This document shows, piece after piece, positions 23,939 through 35,041 of a DNA stretch of 64,000 nucleotides. A model generated the notes under the pieces. It was not told the DNA's origin. It saw only the letters and a list, made by a program, of their open reading frames with translations, and ran no database searches. The position numbers and the translations under genes are program-made. The stretch is from the NCBI GenBank assembly GCA_932521025.1, contig OW051471.1, positions 8,060,001 through 8,124,000 on the forward strand, written 5' to 3'. The stretch's first letter is position 1. Each line of letters begins with the position of its first letter. Source of the stretch: Oscheius onirici (Eukaryota; Nematoda; Chromadorea; Rhabditida; Rhabditidae).

Positions 23939-25135
23939 GCCTTTGTCTTCTTTATTTTTTCATTTTTTTCCAAATTTTTCTCTATTAGGAACCAATTGTT
24001 CTCCACATGTATTCTAGTCGACATCTCATGTGCAAAAATCTCAAAGAGACCTTGCCCGTCGTGTCTGGTATAGAGTCCCACATTCCCCCACTGAACTGAA
24101 ACTGGTGCTTGCTCAACTCTTCTCCTACTACTATCCCTTCTCCTAGTGTGATCTCTTTTTTGTCCCGCTGTCTCCACACAATTGTCGGTTAGTTCTCGGT
24201 TAGTTGTACCAATACATACGTTTCTCTGCATCTTACGGTTATTCGTCTTTAAGAGCTTCTCTTCCCTTTTCTTTAAGATAAATTAACGAATTGAAACTGT
24301 ACCGTTCGAGATACTCTGCGCTTGTTTTATGGGTTTCCATCATAAAATGATTTGTTGATTTCCATGTTATTTCGAGAAGACACAAACAGACTGCAAGTGT
24401 TGCAAAGAGGAATCTGCTACCACAGTTGGACCTAGGGGGATGCGTATCTTCCCGGTATGAAGCGGTATGCATCGCCCTCCCCTGAAGTAAGAAAGAAGAG
24501 ATAGTTCAGTTAGTTGAGGGCTGAACAAAAGTATACAAAGTCTATTGATACACGCTAAAAACCATGTTTGCCTGTTAAACTTAAAGGTTCAGGAGGGATC
24601 ATAGTATCCGCGACAGCTATCTCGTTTTGTAGATGAAAAGAAGAAAAAGGCCACAGCATACCACTAATGATAGTCTGCAATTTTGAAAGGGGTTATCACT
24701 TTCACAATGGGCTGTTGGATCGAAGTTTATTCTTTTGTGTCCTACTTTTGTTCTGTCCTCAACAAACTAAACCATTCCTTTTTTTTTTGCTTTTTGAGAG
24801 ACAACCACAGACAACAGAACACTTTAAAGTTTTAGATTTCTCGGCCACTTTGACTTCCGTCTGCATCTTTGATACCATGTTCTTCTGAAAGGACAGCTTT
24901 CACACCAAGTCAACATTTCGATGTGTAGGTGGACACTTGTGAAAGGACAAGTTTCTGGTCCAACATGTTAAGGCTATGAGAAAGTACAACATCCGTCCTT
25001 TTCAACATCACTGAACTTTAGAATTCTGAAACGAAAAAGGAAAAATGCATATTCATTCCAAATAATAAATAGTCAATTGAAAATTCTATCTGGCAGTGAT
25101 TGGGCAACAATTTGAAACCCTAAGAATCCCGTCTG
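23939..25135. other. Intergenic between convergent peptide and secreted-protein genes
   Basis: The 3' UTRs of both flanking genes must lie here. No further coding region was recognised. Confidence 0.5.
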
Positions 25136-25910
25136 TTATCTGTACATCGTGACTCCGAAGTTGCCTCTGCGACCCTCGTTGTACTGGTTGTCGACCTCGG
25201 CGAACGTCTGTGAGTCGTCCAGATTGTAAACAGTCTTCGTCTGAAAGTTCGTCCGCTACGTCAAAGTACTCACAAATTAACAAAATGTTTGCAGTATTCA
25301 ACATTTTCGGACAGAGGAAATATCGGATGAGCAAGCGCATTTGTTTTGCTCATTTGATCAGAGTACTCTATTTGTCCAAAACTTGGTATTTTGGTCACGA
25401 CGAGTTCTAAGCAAGCATGTGATTTCTGGATAATTTTGGTTTTTTAAGATTACGTCACCGATTCGAAATTCAGTATCAAACATAAATAGCAAACCACTGA
25501 GCAAATCGGTCAACCTGGTCAGGAGAGCCAATAAAGACAAATAAAAAGAATCACAATAAAATCTGCAAAATATTGTGCCAGCAAAACAGGAAAAAGTTTT
25601 CTAGTGCACTGTTTTTCTTCAAAGTTTGATATTCACCCACCTGATATCCGTCCCGATCGACTGGAATGTACCACAGAATCATCGTGTCTTTGGGAGCTCT
25701 ATGTTTGGCCTGCACACGGTCCTTGACTTCTGATAGCTAAACCCCATTTTGCTTCGTTTGAAGGATAACTCTTACTTTTGTCATCCAGAGGAAAACCTGC
25801 TTTCCCATAATGAGCCCGTGAGCATCTTCAATTGTAACAATCGGCTGGAATCGTGGTCCAGCCAGCACAGAACCTGCTAGTGAAAAGAGGAATAGAAAGA
25901 TAGAAGGCAT
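25136..25910 (-). CDS. Small secreted protein, family not recognised, 111 aa
   Basis: Exons 25910-25776, 25736-25641 and 25240-25136 splice in phase. Residues 1-18 (MPSIFLFLFSLAGSVLAG) are a signal peptide. The mature chain of about 93 residues has no Cys; it contains an acidic/aromatic middle (DTMILWYIPVDRDGYQ) and an RGN-rich end (NEGRRGNFGVTMYR). No transmembrane segment follows. The second intron is 400 nt. It is divergent from GALC across 297 bp, so the two may share regulation. I do not know the function; codon-phase behaviour and the signal peptide support a real gene. Confidence 0.65.
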
Positions 25911-26207
25911 TTTGTAGACACAGTAACTGGAGGTCTAGCCTAGAGACAAAATGAGGTAACAGAGTGAGAGAGGGCAATAAAACTTGTTGAGGACAGCTGA
26001 CGAGAGCATGAACCCAAGACGAATTGATGGGTACACGAAAAAGACGTCGCCGCCCTCATTCCAAAGAATGATTTCGAGGGATTACTCTGGCGATAACTTC
26101 CTCCTTCATGAGATCTCGGAGAAAAAAGTGCTGCTATCTATCTTTTTAGGCTTATCAGGATTGGTAAACAAACTCGCGACTCAGTCTGTCCAACGTCTGA
26201 CCCCTAG
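25911..26207. promoter_or_regulatory. Shared spacer between divergent secreted-protein and GALC genes
   Basis: Only 297 bp separate the two start codons, so any promoter elements are shared or overlapping. No TATA box is obvious. Confidence 0.4.
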
Positions 26208-28615
26208 ATGGTCCTGCAGTTGTTAGTCGCATTTCTTCTCGCCAGACAAGCTTCTTTTTCCTCTTATTTCGTCAACTTGAATCGTCTGGGACCTGTGTTT
26301 GATGGAGTGGGGGCAATCAGCGGCGGTGGGGTGAGTTTGAGACGTGTTGACTTGTTTACAAGAGCTATTCTTTCTCGCAGCACATTCTCAGACTAACATA
26401 TTAAACTGTTCCAGGCAACATCCAAGCTACTCTACAGTCTTGACTACGATGCCCGTCAGCAGGTTCTCCGCAGCTTCTTTGAAGTGCTTTTCCTGTTTTC
26501 TGTTTTAAACCGCCAATTTCAGCAACCCGGTGGAATTCAAATCTTGAAAATTGAACTCGGAGGCGATGATCAGTCGACCGAGGGATCTGAAGCTTCTCAC
26601 TGGCCCACATATGACAGTTTTGACTTTAAGCGAGGTTACGAATACCGACTAGTCAGAGATGCTTTGAAGGTGAGTCACGTTGTAAATGAAAGAATGAGGG
26701 TTACAGATAAATGAAGACTTGAAATTATGTGTTCTGCCGTGGGCTTTCCCTGGTTGGGTTGGTGATCCCATGCAGAACCCCGTCAATGCGACAAAGTGAG
26801 TTATCTCATACTTGAAAATGGTTTTAGATACGTCGTTTCATGGATAAAAGCAGCTTGGGTATCACTCAAAGTTCAAACTTACTGTGTCGGTCTTTGGAAT
26901 GAACGTTCATGGACGCCAGAATACGTGATCACAATGAGAAAAACATTGGATGCAGCCCAACTTCCATTCCTTGTCAAAATTGTCGTGGGAGACAAGTTTC
27001 AGACGCCGGCAACAGATTTTGAACAAATGTTGGCAGACAACTTTACGAGCTACGTCGATATTATTGGGTAAGTTCCTGTTGTATATTATTTTTGTTTTAG
27101 TGTTCATTATCCAGGCGGTCAATTGCCGAACTTTGTCCAGAAGAGTGGGAAAACGCTGTGGGCCAGTGAAGACTACAGCACAATCGAAGGAGGATTTGGT
27201 TGTATGGCTAGAACCCTGAACTGGAACTATGTGTATGGAAACATGACTGGGTAACTGTGTACTAATAGTTCTATTCATATTTCTTAGGACAATCGTTTGG
27301 CATCTGGCTTCTGCCTTCTTCAAAGATTTGCCTTATTGGGGAGCTGGTCTGATGAGTCCAGTTCCTCCCTTCTACCGAGAATATCAACCAACGCCAGCTT
27401 TTCGAGCCTTTCGTACGGTTCTTAAACATTTTGAATGAGTAACCTTTAGGGCAAACTTCTGCATTTGTATCTCCTGGATGGAAGTTGCTGTACCACGGCT
27501 CGGGGAGTGGAAAGCTTCAGGAAGGAGGAACCTATGTTTCCTACTCAAATGAAGAAGACTTGACCATTGTTATTGAGACTATGGTGAGTAAATAACAATT
27601 CATTTACTATTTTTAGAGCTGGGAAAGCTCCTTGTGCTATTATTCGAATTCGATGCCTTACTTTGTTGCTGAGAAGCAGCTGGTCTCATTCAGTTTGGCA
27701 GGCTATTCTAGATTCAAGATGATGTATCTGATTGAAGGAAATAGAGCCACGATCTTTCCGGTTTGTTCAACATTTCATTTTACTGCATGTGGTTATTAGT
27801 CTGTTACCTACACCTTCAGGTAAAAGAAGGCGTTGTCGATCTCGGCACCGTCTACAAGAATAAGTTGCTGACTCTCACCAGTCTATTTCCTGAACATCCT
27901 ATAGGAAAAACAGAAACTGTGAACAAAAACTGTTCGATTGACTATAACGATAATTACTCGGGTGAGATTCAAAGTTATGTTATTTCAAACGCAAATTTAG
28001 ACTACGAAAACGGAGAAGAAGCTCGTTGGCTCTCACCGCAGAAAGGAACGTGGCTCGTCTACAATTCTACTCTCCTTCAGACAGTCACATCTCCTCCTGT
28101 CAGTTGGTGCGCTGGAGAAGTCCATACGCCCATTGCTGTGATGTGAGAAAACTCATTTCGATGAAGATATTCAGCTAGGCCCGGCACTTCGATAAAAATT
28201 GAAGTTTTCCTCGCTACCGCTGACTCTCCTCTTCCCTTTGTCGGAATCCAGGCAAACTGTTCTGGTTGCACCATATCTAGTTGCATAGGAATTTTTCTCA
28301 GCGTTTCTCCTACATTGGATCACGGATTCCTATTTACGAACTTTGCAAGCTGGTCATCTTTCAGAACGTTTCCTCTAGCATATCGTTTGACGATAGGCCA
28401 TTGGACAGAAATGGCCATAAAACCAGAAGGAGAGGCTAGTTATTTCCATCTTTTTATGTAAAAGTTTGCAGGGGAATGTGCTGGTAGTTATTGGTGACAC
28501 AAGGCTTCAGATTGAAAACTTACCTGTATTGAATGGAACACTCGTAGCCGTTGGAACAAATGGCTACGGAACTTCTTATTGGGACAATCTGTTTGTTGAA
28601 AACGCTTTTGCATAA
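26208..28615 (+). CDS. GALC: Galactocerebrosidase (GH59, GALC), 634 aa, 13 exons
   Basis: Lysosomal beta-galactosidase that removes galactose from galactosylceramide and related lipids. Exons: 26208-26330, 26415-26483, 26523-26669, 26707-26795, 26828-27067, 27101-27250, 27288-27412, 27450-27583, 27617-27760, 27820-27961, 28001-28142, 28179-28434 and 28472-28615. A signal peptide ([19 protein letters not shown]) leads to GGGATSKLLY and ILKIELGGD. The acid/base Glu is in VGLWNERSW and the nucleophile Glu in [12 protein letters not shown]. The C-terminal lectin-like domain ends [17 protein letters not shown]. Length is close to human GALC. The last intron fits only with a GC-AG border (GAG/GCTAGT), in phase 0. 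Confidence 0.93.
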
Positions 28616-29921
28616 AGACATTAGTTATTTCATTTTTTCCTTCTTCTCGATTTAAACGCCTTTCTTCAACTAAATTGAACTTCGTTTTGAGGTTTTAGCG
28701 CCTTCAGAATGGACTGAATCAGCATGGGAGTTCTCTGTCCGCCCCAGTCGCTTAAAGTCATCATTAGCGCACTCAAAGAGTGAAGTCGTACCGAAAACTG
28801 CCGGCGCCGGCAGGTCCTTTCCCCCGCTGGACGATGGCGAACGGGTGCGACTCGACTGACTCTTTGCTAGACAGAGAACGCAGAGGAATCTCTCTGCCGA
28901 AAAAAGGCCAAGATTTTTCAGAGGGGGAAATAGGTAATACAAAAGAGATTCAGATAAATTCGAATGAAAATTGATAAACTGTTCAGCAATAGACAAAAAG
29001 GATCTTACCATGATTCTGTATGATTTTCAGTCCATACTGCTTACTTTTTCTTTTGTCTTTTTCCATTGTCTTTCTCATTTCCAAAACCTTCGACTCAGAA
29101 AGACTCAGGCGAGCAGAAATGGCGCGCGTTGATCTGGATGTCAAACATTTTGAATGGGAAACTCTAATAGCAGGGCAAACACTTTCGCACATGTTCGCCT
29201 TATATGGCCTATCTGACTCTACCGCGGTCGCACCTTCCCTTCGATTTTGTTTCTTCTCGAATAAAGTGAAAACTGTTGCGTAGGCCGTGTAGAAACGAGT
29301 ACAATTTGAGCATCGTTCCTGCAACCTAAGCAACAGTGACTCATTTTCAATTCAGCCCAGTCCCGTATAAAAATTGGGTAGGTTTTCAAATCTATAGAAG
29401 AGCAAGTCACTTTCAAGCTCTCTCCCTCTGTGTTTTGAGCTGTCCTATATGTGCAATGGGGGTACGGAGTTGCATTTCAACATGACGATTTTTCTTTTCT
29501 TTTTTCTATTTTCAGCTATCCGGGAATGACCGAGGTCGAAGATAAATAAAAAAAGACAGTTTTGAAATAAGGATCAAGTAAATTGATTACAAACAATGCG
29601 ATGATGAATCCCTAGAATACGTACTGTAGGTAGTATTTGTAACGGGTCCTGTCTTGACAGCGCATTAATCCAAGGTACAATATGACCTCGTGACGAATTG
29701 CTGCGTTTAGGATCAAGTAAGTGAATGCTGGAAAAATGCCTGAAAGTGTTTCCGTTACGCTTGCGCTACAAAGACAAGATTAGCGAACGATCTGAGGTTA
29801 ACATTCTTTTCAGAATGCGATCTACTTCCCTAATCGCGGATTACAGCATTGAGCATCAGGATGAACTCATTTTAATTAGATTTATTCACGGAATAAATGG
29901 GGCTGGGATCGAGACTATTTC
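28616..29921. other. Intergenic, 1.3 kb, no confident gene
   Basis: A minus-strand stretch near 29030-29230 has a faint homeodomain-like pattern (see findings) but lacks the invariant WF.N core. Nothing else was recognised. Confidence 0.4.
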
Positions 29922-32120
29922 TTAAAGAATGGCGAAGAGGAGAACGATGACGAGAACAATTACACCCGCGGTGAAGAGAGTGATGCAGCTGCACTGGTAC
30001 GGACCGCTGTTTGTGGCCTGAAATTTTTGTCAGTTGAGCAAAAGAAGAACTGACCTTATAGATCCGCTCCTCGCATTTTGCCAAAGCTTCCTTGGCTCCA
30101 TCCCAGGGATGCGGACCACGAATACGGTACATGTAGGGCACAGCTGGACCAAATTCGACCTTGAATGCAAGCATGGGATCTGTTTTCAGAATTTCCCAGA
30201 AATCGGGCTTGGCTCCGATCAGATCAGCCAGCTGGTCCATGTAGTCGACGTAGTCGACCTGGATGGTATGACGACGACTGTGTACGTAGCGAAGAGCCAT
30301 GGCACAACGCTTGTCATCGATGTCTTTCTTCATCTGAAAAGAACAAGTTTCAGAAGTCAAAAAAAGGATTAACCTCTGCTCTGGAAGGAAGTTTCTGCTG
30401 ACCGTAGAGATTTTCAAAGAAGACGCGAGCTTGCAACTCTGACATGGGCATGATGGATCCGAAAGGCTGAACGAGGCCGATGATAGCAAGAGTATTGTGA
30501 TCGGAAGTCTCCATCGGATACATGTACTTGTACAAGTCGACTTGGTTCTCTACCACGGGGATCAGTTTTCCGTCTTCGACCAGTTTGAATTCGAAGGAGT
30601 AGCCAGTCGACAGAACAACAGCATCCACATTGTCCACTTTTGAATCGTCCATGAACTCGATTCCAGTCTCTGTGAACTTGCGAATGTTCGGCTTGATTTT
30701 GACTGTTCCACAAGCAATTCTGGTAGGAAGCTCGTCGTTTACAGTAGGGTGTGCTCTTAAATTTTCCCATTTTCCTTGATTTTTTTGGTGAAAGTCACCC
30801 AAAGACGCGATGAGCCGGTTTCAGTCCATAACGGGCGTGATCGAAACGCTGGTTGAGCTTCTGTTCAGCAACAAAGTTCGTGATGAATTCCGGGACAATG
30901 GATCGCATGTGATGGTAACTTCTTCTGAAATATTCCAGCTTATTTTTGCAATCTCTTTCGTACTTACCAGTCTCAAAGTCTTATGTAGGTCTATTCTTTT
31001 CAGACTACAATACAATCAAACAGACTGATTTTCTAACCCATACCCACGAAGAAATCAAAAGGATTACCTGTTGAGAACCGTGTCAAATGGAAGTCCGTAG
31101 TCGTAGACGCGGTTGAAGACCCAAGTGCCTCTTCGAGTGACTAGATACACCTGAAGTTGGCAAAAATGATCAAGTGACATTCCTCCCTAACCTGTTTGGC
31201 GATTCTGCTCAACTCAACGGCTACATCTCCTCCAGAATTACCAACTCCGACCACGACTACAATTTTGTCTTCGAATCCGCGATGGTCTTTGTAACTGTGG
31301 GAGTGAAGGATTCTTCCCTTGAAACTGCTCTGTCCTTCCCAAGGTTTCGGGAAATGGGGAAGGGTGTGATGACCGGAGCACATAAGAACAGAGTCGAAGA
31401 TCTCCGTCTTTTCTTCTTGATCCCTAAACTTTGGTATACTACTGAAAATGATTGCTTGCTACCCAGTTTTGTAAGTAATACTCCACTTTCCAGTCTTCCC
31501 GTAATCATCCGCTCGCTTTACGGTGATAATCTTCGTGTTGAACTTTATGTGCTTTTCTAGGTCGAAGTGTTTTGAATACAGTTGGAAGTATCTTAAAACC
31601 TCTTGATAAAAAGGATTTCAGACATCATACCTCAACATTTCCGTGTTGTGCATGAAATTGGCCATTTCGGGAAGTGGAGGAAAGTCCGAATAGGCGGTCA
31701 TCTCTTTTGATGTGTTGATGACCGTACTTTTCATCACGGAAGACTCTTCCGTTTCCTGAGCCTTGTAACGCCATAGACCGCCAATCTCTTTGGCAGCTTC
31801 AAAGCAAGTTACGTCGAGGTTGTAGAGCAGGGCATGTCTGCAAAGAGTTCTGGATTCAAAAAGTAATAGACGAATTCGTTTACTCATGTTAAAGATATGC
31901 AGAAATTGACGTAATTTCAGCACAAAATCAAGCAGAAAACTGAAGAAAAAAGTTTGGCCATCAATGCAGAATATCAGTAAATGAACAGAATCCTCCTGTT
32001 ATTAATCAGAGCTCATACTCTTTATTCGCAACATATTAGAGTGTGATTGATAAAAAGCTACCTGATAGCAGGTAGGCCAGAAGCTCCAGCTCCGACGATG
32101 GCAACTCTTTTCCCGGGCAT
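29922..32120 (-). CDS. fmo: Flavin-containing monooxygenase (FMO), 530 aa, 9 exons
   Basis: ER-membrane NADPH- and FAD-dependent oxygenase of soft nucleophiles. Exons (5' to 3'): 32120-32062, 31837-31631, 31591-31463, 31423-31192, 31150-31068, 30924-30799, 30755-30374, 30333-30055 and 30017-29922. The FAD Rossmann motif is VAIVGAGASGL at residue 6, followed by FEAAKEIGGLWRY. The FMO signature F-x-G-x3-H-x3-Y is FKGRILHSHSYKD. The NADPH site is VGVGNSGGDVAVE. HPTVNDELP and the FATGY-like STGYSFEF follow. A C-terminal hydrophobic anchor (AGVIVLVIVLLFAIL) ends the protein. The family length is usually about 530, so it looks complete. In nematodes FMOs act in xenobiotic and stress/longevity responses. 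Confidence 0.95.
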
Positions 32121-32728
32121 TCTGGAAACAAAACGAATTTAGGAGAAAATGAAAAGCTCGTGCGTAGGGAGAAAAGTTGTGTCTTATATGTTTCTACGTG
32201 ACAGACGGTCTGGGCGGCGAAAGAGATTATTCATTGGAAATTTACACAGTTCGTGGGCTCGGAAATACTAAAATATCGAAGATTGCTGGACCTCTGAGAG
32301 ACTATCACACGGACGGGAAAAATTGATAAGGGTCAGCCGGGCAATGGACCCGAGTGGAGCTGTTAAATACACAGAGAGGCTAGACTCGAGTAGAACAGCG
32401 TTTTGTGCTCGGAATTCTGCTCAGAGACTAGACTTGAGTGGCTATAATGGTCTATTTTGAATGCCCAGTGAATTGGACGCATTTTGGTCAACTTCCTTCA
32501 ACTTTTTTTTAGAACAGGTGTAGCCTGTTCTACTGGTCTCATCAAAGCGTCTGAACAAAAGTCGAATCAACGGCACGTCGGATAATAATGACCTCGCAAG
32601 ACTTTTGAAGACCCATCTAATTAGATTGTAGCATTTTAAAGGTTCTTGACCCTTTTCTACCACTTGATTCCAAAATCACATAAGGTAGAGAAGTACAAGC
32701 TTTTATTGACCCGTAAGAATAGATCTGT
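32121..32728. other. Intergenic upstream of FMO, downstream of ANKZF1-like A
   Basis: Immediately before the FMO ATG, with 1 nt between, the minus strand reads GTTTCCAG, a likely trans-splice acceptor (32122-32129). A TTTATT at 32702-32707 (AATAAA on the minus strand) fits the poly(A) signal of the upstream minus-strand gene. Otherwise nothing was recognised. Confidence 0.5.
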
Positions 32729-34537
32729 TCAATAGTCATTGTAACTAATATTCTTCTTGTTCAATTTTTGGCTCCTCTTCTTCCGAATGGCATCTCTCAC
32801 AGTTCGCTTGTCTGCCTTCATCATCTCCTCAGAGATCGGAACTTTCGGCTTTCTGATGTCATTCAGCTCGTACTCAGTAGGAATCTGAGTTCTGAAAAAG
32901 AAACTGTAAACTGTACTGTAATGTCTAACCTCTTCCATACGTGAGCGGACGGATTCTGCTCCCGGTACACAATAAAGATTATTCTCATGTCATCCGTCTT
33001 GCACAGTTCATACGGGAGTTTTCCATCAGAGTCACGCTGTTCCGGATTGGCTCCGAACTCGAGCAATACTCTTACCACTTCCGTCTTGTCCTTGATTGTT
33101 GCAAAGTGAAGGCAAGAAGTTCCCTCAAAGTGTTTCTCGAAGAAAAACTCGGAGAGACACGAAAGAGCAGATGAATCCGTGAACATGTTTCCGATAGCAT
33201 CTCCGTTGTTGGCAAGAATCAGTTTCTTCATCTTGCCCAAATCGAAAGGAGCAGTTGTTCGGGGAGCACGACGATCTTTCGGGCTAGGTGACTCTTTCAC
33301 ATTCTGTAAACCTTGCGTTTTTCAATAATAAGAGAAAGTTTACCCCGTAATCAACGCCAGAGTAAGCTCAATTGCGTGCGGGTCTAATCTGAGGGGCCAG
33401 AGAAATCAGGCTTACGTTCTATTATCTGGACAGGTGCCAAGTCTGACTCCAAGAACGTAGCATGCTACTACCAATTTACCGACCTCGGGAGGATGGATGC
33501 CTTGATTGGGCAGAAGCGGGTTTGAACTAGGGACCTTTAGATTGATGCTGGCGCCTCCTATCACTGCGCCATCTCGCTTTCAATAATAATAAAGATAATA
33601 CTTGCCTTGATTTTTTGGAAATCGGCATTCATCTTTTTTTCCTGAGCCTTGAATTTGTTAGGCAAACCGTGGAGAACGATGCTAAAGAGACGTTTGTTCA
33701 CTCTTTCCACTTCTAGGATCGAGGGGTAGTCTGTCACGAAGGGAATGTGTCTAAACATTTCAATTAAAATTGTTCTCAATCTAAAACTTACGCATGAAGT
33801 CGTCGGTCTTCTCTCCTAATTTGGCTGTACTGCAAATTCGCGCCGTATCGATACTCTTCTTCAAACCGATAGGCTGTCTGTCCAAAAAGCTGGTAGTCCT
33901 CCTTGCGACAGCGAATGTATTTGACCAAGCCGGGTGTATCCCATCGTTTCAAGATGCCCTTTACCTCCTCCAGGAACTTGGCCTCTTCTCTCGAAGTCAA
34001 CGGTTCAGTTCGGTTGAAGATCTCGGCAGAGTCAACCAGCTTGCTTCTGAAAACGAGTTGTTACTGACCAGAACAAATGAACTCACTCTTTGTAAAGTCC
34101 GGATGCGAAGGCTCCCTTGCACATGATGACGATCATATAGTCAGTGACCGGGTCTGTATTATTGAAATGTCCGTTGAATCCAATGTTCTGTGGGAAGGCA
34201 CAAGGATAGATAGAGACCACTCGTTTCACATCGCATTCCTCCTGATGCCAGTAGTTGTAATCTTTGATGTAGTAAGACAAAATCCGCTCTTCTGTGAAGT
34301 AAGCTCTATTGCAGTTGGAGGAGAAAAGATACGGAGTGTCGGGATAACTCGAAATCGAGGGTCCTAAAAAAATTAGAATTTGTGAAACTCGGTTAACTGA
34401 CCATCGCTATGTACTTCGAGGTAATTCTCCTCTACTTTGTTTTCTTCGCACATCGAAGACCAAGAATAAGCGAAGTTTTTCCGCGATGAGATGGGATGAA
34501 TGGTGACTTTTTTGGTGTCCAGGTAGTGCCCCGCCAT
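32729..34537 (-). CDS. ANKZF1/Vms1-like protein A, 449 aa, lacks the release-loop segment
   Basis: Homolog of ANKZF1/Vms1, the ribosome-quality-control peptidyl-tRNA cleaving factor. Exons: 34537-34402, 34363-34087, 34046-33792, 33750-33606, 33303-32930 and 32891-32729, phase-consistent. The VLRF1-like core is present (DYMIVIMCKGAFASGLYK), then a helical linker, IPFVTDYPSILEVERVNKRL, an ankyrin pair (CLHFATIKDKTEVVRVLLEF, GANPEQRDSDGKLPYEL) and the conserved tail YREQNPSAHVWKRTQIP with a Lys/Arg-rich end. The segment that in ANKZF1/Vms1 carries HKTFHRY...Gln is absent between GLYKE and SKLVDSAE, and no exon could supply it. No N-terminal zinc finger is seen. Intron 4 starts GCAAGT and contains a SINE. 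A paralog lies 2.3 kb upstream. Confidence 0.8.
33360..33578 (-). mobile_element. tRNA-derived SINE in intron 4 of ANKZF1-like A
   Basis: On the minus strand the 33578-33510 part is tRNA-like: it has an A-box (TGGCGCAGTGATAGG) and a B-box (AGTTCAAACCC) at tRNA spacing, but its stems do not pair, so it is not a working tRNA. About 150 nt of unrelated body follows. The whole lies in a single 302-nt intron. Boundaries are approximate; a tRNA pseudogene is the alternative. Confidence 0.5.
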
Positions 34538-35041
34538 AATAGTTTTCGTAACACTGAAAGAGAGTCGTTGAAAGGGGAAGAAGAAGGATAAGTACACAAT
34601 GAGTAAAGATGAGTCTGATCTGATCAAAATGTTCCGTCTTTTATACCCCAAACACAGTCGCAACCCAAAGTGTGGCAAGATTTCACAATCGGGCAGCGGC
34701 GGGGAGGCCCTGAGATCAACAAACACTCAATGACGTGTTCTTGGGAACGGGGCGCTGACTAATGCTCGATGGAAATGCACATGTTAAAATTTGAAGAATC
34801 TACTTATTTACGCTAAATACCACTAATCTCTTTCAATCGTCATTCTTGAAAATTAAACTGAGACAAGTCTCGGCTTCCAGTAATTTTCCTTGCTCTTTTC
34901 GTTTCTTTGTACACGTTCTTGAAACCCAAGCGAGTCAAGTGTTGCTCCAAAAGCCATCCTTGAAACTTGTCAACTTTAATCTCGTTTTCCGACTTGTCAC
35001 CAAATGTAGCTTTTCTTGGAGTCATTGTGTCGTCAGTTGTC

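Noticed and set aside
28780-28860. GCCGGCGCCGGC palindrome as a regulatory site
   Set aside because: A short GC palindrome alone, without repetition or nearby gene start, is not enough to claim function.
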